Shown here: positions 59,166 to 64,000 of the stretch, in pieces
How positions within the stretch are numbered: position 1 is the first letter of the stretch
Layout: each line of letters begins with the position of its first letter
Source: Levilactobacillus spicheri DSM 15429
GTDB lineage: Bacteria > Bacillota > Bacilli > Lactobacillales > Lactobacillaceae
Reading direction: 5' to 3'
NCBI RefSeq assembly: GCF_001435095.1
Contig: NZ_AZFC01000001.1
Location: 62,001 to 126,000, forward strand
DNA length: 64,000 nucleotides
The notes under the pieces: model-generated
What the model was told of the DNA's origin: nothing
Seen by the model: only the letters and a program-made list of their open reading frames with translations
Database searches by the model: none
Translations under genes and position numbers: made by a program

Positions 59166-61070
59166 CTATTTTGCCAAAACGTGGGCCTTATTGCCCGTGA
59201 TGTAACTGCCATCCGTCAGCACTAACCGCGTCGTCAGATTGTGTCGCACGATTTTTTGGATGCGGACGACCTGGCCCCGCTTGAGGTGCTTGACCCGCTG
59301 CTTCAGCGCCTTATCCCGGTAGGCGTTAACGGCCGTCAAGAGCTTGACCCGCCGCGGTGCGTGTTGGTAGTACGTCTGCACCGTAAAACCGGTCTTGGCC
59401 GTCACGTAGCCCGTCTGACCCTTATATAGACTGCTTGGCGTGACGTCCTGCACCCGATAGCGTAACCGGCCCGCCTGTGAGTAAGCGATCCCCGTCACGA
59501 CCAATTGTGGCCGCCGGGTCCGGGCTTGCTTGGTGTAGTAAAACTTCCGGGACTGTTGGGTAAAGGTGGGCGTCCGGTAGAGGGCCAGCTTCTTGACCAC
59601 GGTCCGCGCCTGCCGCTGAACCGTGGTGGGCTGGTCCGGCTCATCAGTATCAGTTGCCGGTGGCGTGATTGGGGTCGTTGGCGGGGTGACTGGGATTCCC
59701 CCAGTGCCGCCGCCCGTATTGCCACCCGTGGTCCCGCCGCCGGAGGAGCCATCCCCAGAGGAGTCCGGTGGCGTCGGTTGACCGACCGGTTGCCAGACAT
59801 AGGTGGCGCTCGGTTGTCCCGCCGTTCCGTACCGCTGGGTCAGTTCCTGACTGGTATAGGCGGTGCCGCCACTCGTGGCTTGCCACTTACCCGTGTACTT
59901 TTCGGGATCGGCGGTGATCTCCGTGAGCTGTGGGTCCTGGTCCGTCGCAAACTGTACTTGGGAGCCCAGGCCCAAGCGTTCAAGGCCTATTACACCCGAT
60001 AACATTGCCGTGGTATCCGCTTGACGCGTATCAAAATTCGATAGGTTCACTTCGGTCAAGGCCTCATCACCGTCAAAGAGATGACTCATATCCGTCACTT
60101 GAGACGTGTTGAAGCCACTGACATCTATGTCAGTAAGCTCAGGGTTCCCGGCGAACATGTTGGCCATCGTCGTCACCTGATCCGTCTTAAAATGGCCAAC
60201 ATCCACCTTGGTTGAGTAACCATTAGCGAACATGTCCTTCATATTGGTGACCTTACGCGTGTCGAAGTTCGACAGGTCCTGGTCGCTCACATTGGCTTGA
60301 CGGAACATCCCTTCCATGTTGGTGACCTGACTGGTATTTAGATGAGTGAGATTTCCCTCCTGCAAACCAGCTTGTGCAAACATTTCCTTCATATTAGTGA
60401 CCTTATCCGTCTTAAGGTTTGAAATGTCGGTTCCCTCGTTATCGAGTGCAAAGGCCTTAAACATACCTTCCATGTTCGTCACGTTTTCCGTATTAAAATT
60501 CTCCAAGTGGACAGTATTCGGGTCCGATACCGAATCCCAAAACATGTAGGACATGTCCGTTGCACTGTCGGTGTTGAAGGAACGCATATCCGGAAAGTCA
60601 AACGTATTATATTCACGGGCAAATAGATACGACATGTTCTTCGTCTCACTGGTATCCAGATTCTCCATGCCATCAATGCCTTCTAAATGTCGAAAGCCCC
60701 CCAATAATCCCCGCGCGTCCTTCCCCGCTTTGACCGGTCCAGCAAAGATGATTCGTGGGAACGAACTCCCCACGGATTCAATGCACAGTCCCGTCTGATC
60801 CGCGATGGCAGCCAGAATCGGGCTAGCCGGAATATCAAAGTAAGTATTCCACTCCCCTTGGTATTCGGGTAACGTCCCACCACTTAGAATTAGATTAGAC
60901 TGACTGTCCCGTTCCCAGTGACAGCCATCTCCAATGATCCCAGAATCGACGCTATCCGCCTGGGCCACGACGACGTTCCCGCCCGGCGGCGTATCGATGA
61001 GCCCCCCTACCGGAATTAATAGACCCAGCGTCACACCCAAGGTTCCCAGTAACGTTCCTTTCAACGACAT
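59166..61070 (-). CDS. DUF285 (BspA-like) surface protein with DUF5776-type end
   Basis: 634 residues. Signal peptide to about residue 37 (VVVAQADS), then seven or so DUF285 repeats (about 150-350) of the pattern DTSxVTNMxxMF, giving a solenoid. A Gly/Ser/Pro/Thr linker (about 430-490) leads to a basic C-terminal domain (about 510-634; YRTPTFTQQSRKFYYTK, VLTDGSYITGNKAHVLA) of the DUF5776 kind thought to bind the cell wall without covalent linkage. No LPXTG. Start ATG preceded by AGGAGGGG. A cre site lies at 61095-61108. Probably an adhesin. Confidence 0.9.
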   Translation of the reverse strand: MSLKGTLLGTLGVTLGLLIPVGGLIDTPPGGNVVVAQADSVDSGIIGDGCHWERDSQSNLILSGGTLPEYQGEWNTYFDIPASPILAAIADQTGLCIESVGSSFPRIIFAGPVKAGKDARGLLGGFRHLEGIDGMENLDTSETKNMSYLFAREYNTFDFPDMRSFNTDSATDMSYMFWDSVSDPNTVHLENFNTENVTNMEGMFKAFALDNEGTDISNLKTDKVTNMKEMFAQAGLQEGNLTHLNTSQVTNMEGMFRQANVSDQDLSNFDTRKVTNMKDMFANGYSTKVDVGHFKTDQVTTMANMFAGNPELTDIDVSGFNTSQVTDMSHLFDGDEALTEVNLSNFDTRQADTTAMLSGVIGLERLGLGSQVQFATDQDPQLTEITADPEKYTGKWQATSGGTAYTSQELTQRYGTAGQPSATYVWQPVGQPTPPDSSGDGSSGGGTTGGNTGGGTGGIPVTPPTTPITPPATDTDEPDQPTTVQRQARTVVKKLALYRTPTFTQQSRKFYYTKQARTRRPQLVVTGIAYSQAGRLRYRVQDVTPSSLYKGQTGYVTAKTGFTVQTYYQHAPRRVKLLTAVNAYRDKALKQRVKHLKRGQVVRIQKIVRHNLTTRLVLTDGSYITGNKAHVLAK

Positions 61071-61094
61071 TAAAATCCCCTCCTAAATCGACTA

Positions 61095-61108
61095 AGTAAG
61101 CGTTTTCA
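61095..61108 (-). promoter_or_regulatory. cre-like site upstream of the DUF285 gene
   Basis: AGTAAGCGTTTTCA on the plus strand, one mismatch from the CcpA consensus; about 25 bp ahead of the start codon. Confidence 0.55.
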
Positions 61109-61293
61109 TTCATTGAGCAATATAGCATACATTCCCCCTAACTGTCATTATTATTGAGTGTTTTACTTCGCAATTAATTTTAGGTGCATTTTTTCATCTA
61201 AAAGATGGTTAATAAACGCATATAAATAGCGTTTTATCGGGCTTGTTTAGCAGTCGTTAATCACCCGTTTCAACACCCGTCGTTCAGAAATAC

Positions 61294-61326
61294 CAAAAAG
61301 GTCGTGATATTTATCACGGCCTTTTC
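61294..61326. terminator. Terminator of the permease gene
   Basis: AAAAAGGTCGTGAT/ATCACGGCCTTTT stem, ATTT loop. Confidence 0.85.
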
Positions 61327-61331
61327 TCGGC

Positions 61332-62816
61332 TTACTCTTCCAGCGACGTGGTGGCCTTCGCCGCCTTTTCTTTCTTCTCATACCGCGCCCAGAAGACCCA
61401 GGCGATTCCCATGAAGAGGACGACCCCGAGCACGTTGTAGAGCAACGTCCCAATCGGGCTAGCCTCCCCCTTCGGCAGATTGCCTGCTAATTCTTGGGCA
61501 ATCAGGTGCGGGTCAGGCACCGTGGACATGAAGAAGACGAAGATGAACAGGCACAGCAGGAGAATCCCCGCGGTCAATCCGAAGGCCCGGTTCCCGAACC
61601 GGAAAGTCCGTTCCATGTCGTCCTTCTTCCACCGCAAGGCGATGTAGGCGATCAGGATGAAGAGGACCGGCAACAGGGAGGTCGCCGCCGTCATGTTGAT
61701 CAGCGTTTGTAGGAAACTGTTCAGGTCGCCAATCCCCACGGCCGGGATGATCATCAGGAACGTCACGATGACTCCCTGGACGATCAACGCATTCGTCGGG
61801 TTCCCTTCGTGGTTGGTCTTCACGATCCACTTTCCAAAGACCCCTTCTGGAATCTCCGAGAAGAAGACCTTGACCGGTGCGGCCGTCCACAGGGCCAAGG
61901 AGCCCAGGCTCCCCAGGAAGAGGATCAGGCCGACTAACCGGACCATCACACCCCCGGGGATGTTGAAGAAGTTCCCCAGAATCTTGAAGATGTCGAAGAT
62001 CCCATTGGAGAAGTTGCCGCTCAGCACGGATTGAGGTACCACGAAACCGACCGCGATGGCTCCTAAGACGTACATCAGGCCCACGAAGAGGGTCGAAATA
62101 ATCATGGTCCGCACGAAGGTCTTGTTACCGCCCTTGGTGTCCTTGATGTAGACCCCGATACTTTCACCGCCCCCCACGGCCTGTAAGATCCACGCCATGG
62201 TCATAAAGAACGTCCAGTTGAACTTCGGCGTCACCGTCTCAAACGTGAAGTCTTGTGCGGGTTTTTCGCCCATCCCAAAGACCACGATGAACGCCAATAC
62301 CACGAAGATGATGCCCATGAAGATCCGGGCCGTCCCGGCGAGGTTGGTCACCGTTGAGATCCACGCGACCCCCTTGATGCAGACCCAGGTCATGAGCCAA
62401 AAGAGCAGGATGGAGATCACCGAGATGATGCGCGTCCCCGAGTCCCCTTCGAAGACGTTTTTGCCCAAGAAGGTGTAGGACCCGTAGATCAGGGTGTTGG
62501 GTAACAACGACACGAAGAAGAACAGGTTCACGAAGAAGTAGGCCCAGGCGCCCAGGAAGGCAAACTTACTGCCCAGGACGCTTTCCAGCCAACTGTGCAC
62601 CCCGGATTCCTTATCGGAGTTCGCCGATGCAAATTCGGCGACCATCAGGATGAACGGGAGAAAGTAGAAGATACTCCCGAAGATGTACCCCGGAATCGTG
62701 GCCAATCCAATGGTGATACTGTTATTGACGATGCTTGGAAAGGCAAACACCGCTGAGAACGTCATCAGCATGAGGGCGTTGGCCCCTAAACGCTGACGCG
62801 AGGTTTTTTCTGCCAA
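61332..62816 (-). CDS. APC-family amino acid permease (YjeM/GadC-like)
   Basis: 494-residue permease with twelve or more helices. The first helices (LMTFSAVFAFPSIVNNSITIGLATIPGY region) and the segment AVGGGESIGVYIKDTKGGN match the YjeM and glutamate:GABA antiporter branch of the amino acid/polyamine/organocation superfamily. Start is TTG at 62816, 9 nt after AAGGAG. It lies 23 nt behind a beta-galactosidase gene on the same strand with no terminator visible between, so the two are likely cotranscribed, an odd pairing: one would expect a sugar transporter. Substrate unknown. Confidence 0.85.
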   Translation of the reverse strand: MAEKTSRQRLGANALMLMTFSAVFAFPSIVNNSITIGLATIPGYIFGSIFYFLPFILMVAEFASANSDKESGVHSWLESVLGSKFAFLGAWAYFFVNLFFFVSLLPNTLIYGSYTFLGKNVFEGDSGTRIISVISILLFWLMTWVCIKGVAWISTVTNLAGTARIFMGIIFVVLAFIVVFGMGEKPAQDFTFETVTPKFNWTFFMTMAWILQAVGGGESIGVYIKDTKGGNKTFVRTMIISTLFVGLMYVLGAIAVGFVVPQSVLSGNFSNGIFDIFKILGNFFNIPGGVMVRLVGLILFLGSLGSLALWTAAPVKVFFSEIPEGVFGKWIVKTNHEGNPTNALIVQGVIVTFLMIIPAVGIGDLNSFLQTLINMTAATSLLPVLFILIAYIALRWKKDDMERTFRFGNRAFGLTAGILLLCLFIFVFFMSTVPDPHLIAQELAGNLPKGEASPIGTLLYNVLGVVLFMGIAWVFWARYEKKEKAAKATTSLEE

Positions 62817-62839
62817 GATGTGTCACTCCTTTTCGTCGG

Positions 62840-64000
62840 TTACCCGCGATCCCGTACGTTAAAGTTGAAGCCAAAGTGGAAATCGTCGAACTTGCACCGG
62901 TACTTCTGTAGTTGGTTCTGTCCGCACGAGTTGGTCCCCAGCCCGTTTTGCTTGAAGTCCAGGTACAGGCTGACGGTGTCATCCGGCCGTAAGTCCACGG
63001 TGTGCTTGGCCGCTTCCAGCGTCGCGTCCGCATAATTGGCGACGCTGAAGTTCAGCGGCGTGGTCATCTGCACGTCGATCTGGTGCTGCCCGTCTTGCAG
63101 CGTCACACGATCCGTATCCATGTGGTTTCCGTTTTCCTGCGGCTTCACGTAGTCCACGAACAGGTCGTCGACCGTCGTCTCAAAGACGCCCAGGTAGGCC
63201 GCCTGATGTGAGTCCACGTAGTTTTCGGTCGGGCCCAGTCCGCGGTACGTGACCCGCTGGTAAGGCTGTGGCAGGGCCAGGGCGACCCCGATGCGTGGCA
63301 GCATCGCCGGTGCACAATCGCGCTTCCCCGACGCCGTCCCGTCAACCGCAAAGTCGAAACTGCCGTCCTCGTGGATCGTGTAGGTCTGGGTGATGGCGTA
63401 GTACCACCCGCTGTTGGTGGTGCCGACTAGCTTCTCGACCGTCACCCGGTAGTCACCATGCTCTTCGGCCGTCAGGGTCGTATCCAGGGCGCTTTCGTGC
63501 CATAAGTTCATGAAGTACTTGTGGTAGTAGTCGTCCAGGATCTCCATGTCGTTATCGATGGGAGCCCGCCAGAAGTTCATCCGCAGACCGTCTTGAATCA
63601 CCGGTTGTCCCGCATGGGTCAGGGTCAGGCTGCCCTGCACCTTATCGAAGCGGTACTGGTTCGCGCCCGCCGTCAGGGTCAGCGTCACCGCATCCTCCTG
63701 CACCGTAATGGCCTGCTGCCGCGCATGGTGCAACCGTACGACCGGCCGCTGTAGCGTCAGGGACGTCTGACTGACCACCGCGCCCTGGTCGGCCCAAGGC
63801 GTCGCCGTCGTCTGCTTGGTCCGTAGATGCAAGGTGTACAGGTGGTCGGCCGTCAATTCCGGTAGGTCGGCCGTTAATTTGATCACGGCCGCTTCCCGCG
63901 GTGCAATCGTCGGGACCGTCACCGGTCCGTGCGCCACGACCTGGCCGTTGTCTTCCAGGACGTAGTCGAATGTGTAATCGTCGCTGGTCAGGAAGTCCAG
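62840..64000 (-). CDS. GH2 beta-galactosidase, C-terminal part (5' end outside window)
   Basis: 386 residues at the C-terminus of a single-chain LacZ/EbgA-like enzyme; the frame stays open to the right edge. Visible are the Bgal-small-domain marks GLRMNFWRAPIDNDM, YRGLGPTENYVDSHQAAYLG and VKPQENGNHMDTD. The catalytic residues lie upstream, outside the window. It differs strongly from LacLM (10973-13817), so the strain has two beta-galactosidase systems. Could also be a beta-galactosidase with other specificity (EbgA-type); cannot be decided from the C-terminus. Confidence 0.9.
   Translation of the reverse strand: MDFLTSDDYTFDYVLEDNGQVVAHGPVTVPTIAPREAAVIKLTADLPELTADHLYTLHLRTKQTTATPWADQGAVVSQTSLTLQRPVVRLHHARQQAITVQEDAVTLTLTAGANQYRFDKVQGSLTLTHAGQPVIQDGLRMNFWRAPIDNDMEILDDYYHKYFMNLWHESALDTTLTAEEHGDYRVTVEKLVGTTNSGWYYAITQTYTIHEDGSFDFAVDGTASGKRDCAPAMLPRIGVALALPQPYQRVTYRGLGPTENYVDSHQAAYLGVFETTVDDLFVDYVKPQENGNHMDTDRVTLQDGQHQIDVQMTTPLNFSVANYADATLEAAKHTVDLRPDDTVSLYLDFKQNGLGTNSCGQNQLQKYRCKFDDFHFGFNFNVRDRG

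Overview
The window reads as a chromosomal segment of a GC-rich Lactobacillaceae (Levilactobacillus-like is my best guess). The reasons are the split LacL/LacM beta-galactosidase, KxYKxGKxW and LPXTG surface-protein signals, a DUF285 surface protein, CcpA-type cre sites, T-box and TPP leaders, and AGGAGG-type ribosome sites with frequent TTG/GTG starts. No rRNA, tRNA, IS element, prophage or CRISPR array was seen. Four near-identical parS-like 16-mers (7117, 13954, 24349, 38533) suggest an origin-proximal position.

Layout. 1-10.7 kb: PepC-type peptidase (cut by the left edge), MarR regulator, signal peptidase I, Bcr/CflA exporter, a TetR/FtsX-type ABC exporter operon with its own two-operator promoter, CadD, a nucleoside hydrolase divergent from a YeiL-like Crp/Fnr regulator, and a TPP-riboswitch-controlled CytX pyrimidine permease. 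10.7-18 kb: lacLM under a cre site, secreted and small membrane proteins, and an aldo/keto reductase-MerR-SDR cluster. 18-23 kb: a PhnD-PhnC-PhnE-PhnE transporter operon carrying a cytoplasmic metallophosphatase/5'-nucleotidase and a 28-residue membrane peptide. 23-27.6 kb: PrsW-like membrane protease, a T-box-controlled OppA, and two small secreted proteins, one frameshifted. 27.6-35 kb: gldA, DeoR regulator, zinc alcohol dehydrogenase with cre and Rex-like sites, TPM protein, a membrane-bound MerR, PnuC and secreted proteins. 35-41 kb: 3-hydroxyacyl-CoA dehydrogenase, a gene-less structured stretch with a strong terminator, SDR, Map and a second aldo/keto reductase. 41-52.5 kb: large MacB/FtsX-type ABC exporter with TetR regulator, NAD-dependent reductase, secreted GH20 enzyme, acetyltransferases, a third aldo/keto reductase and an EmrB/QacA-type exporter. 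52.7-64 kb: a P1B-4 metal ATPase-ArsR operon, an LPXTG leucine-rich protein, AraC regulator, a DUF285 surface protein, an APC permease and the 3' part of a single-chain GH2 beta-galactosidase cut by the right edge.

The most interesting pattern is regulatory. Three separate oxidoreductase genes (15260, 37211, 40225) have promoters with a 19-bp spacer carrying a dyad at exactly the same position, the hallmark of MerR-family activation. A MerR protein of the AdhR/NmlR electrophile-sensing type is encoded at 16313-16765 beside the first of them, so these genes probably form a small aldehyde/electrophile-stress regulon.
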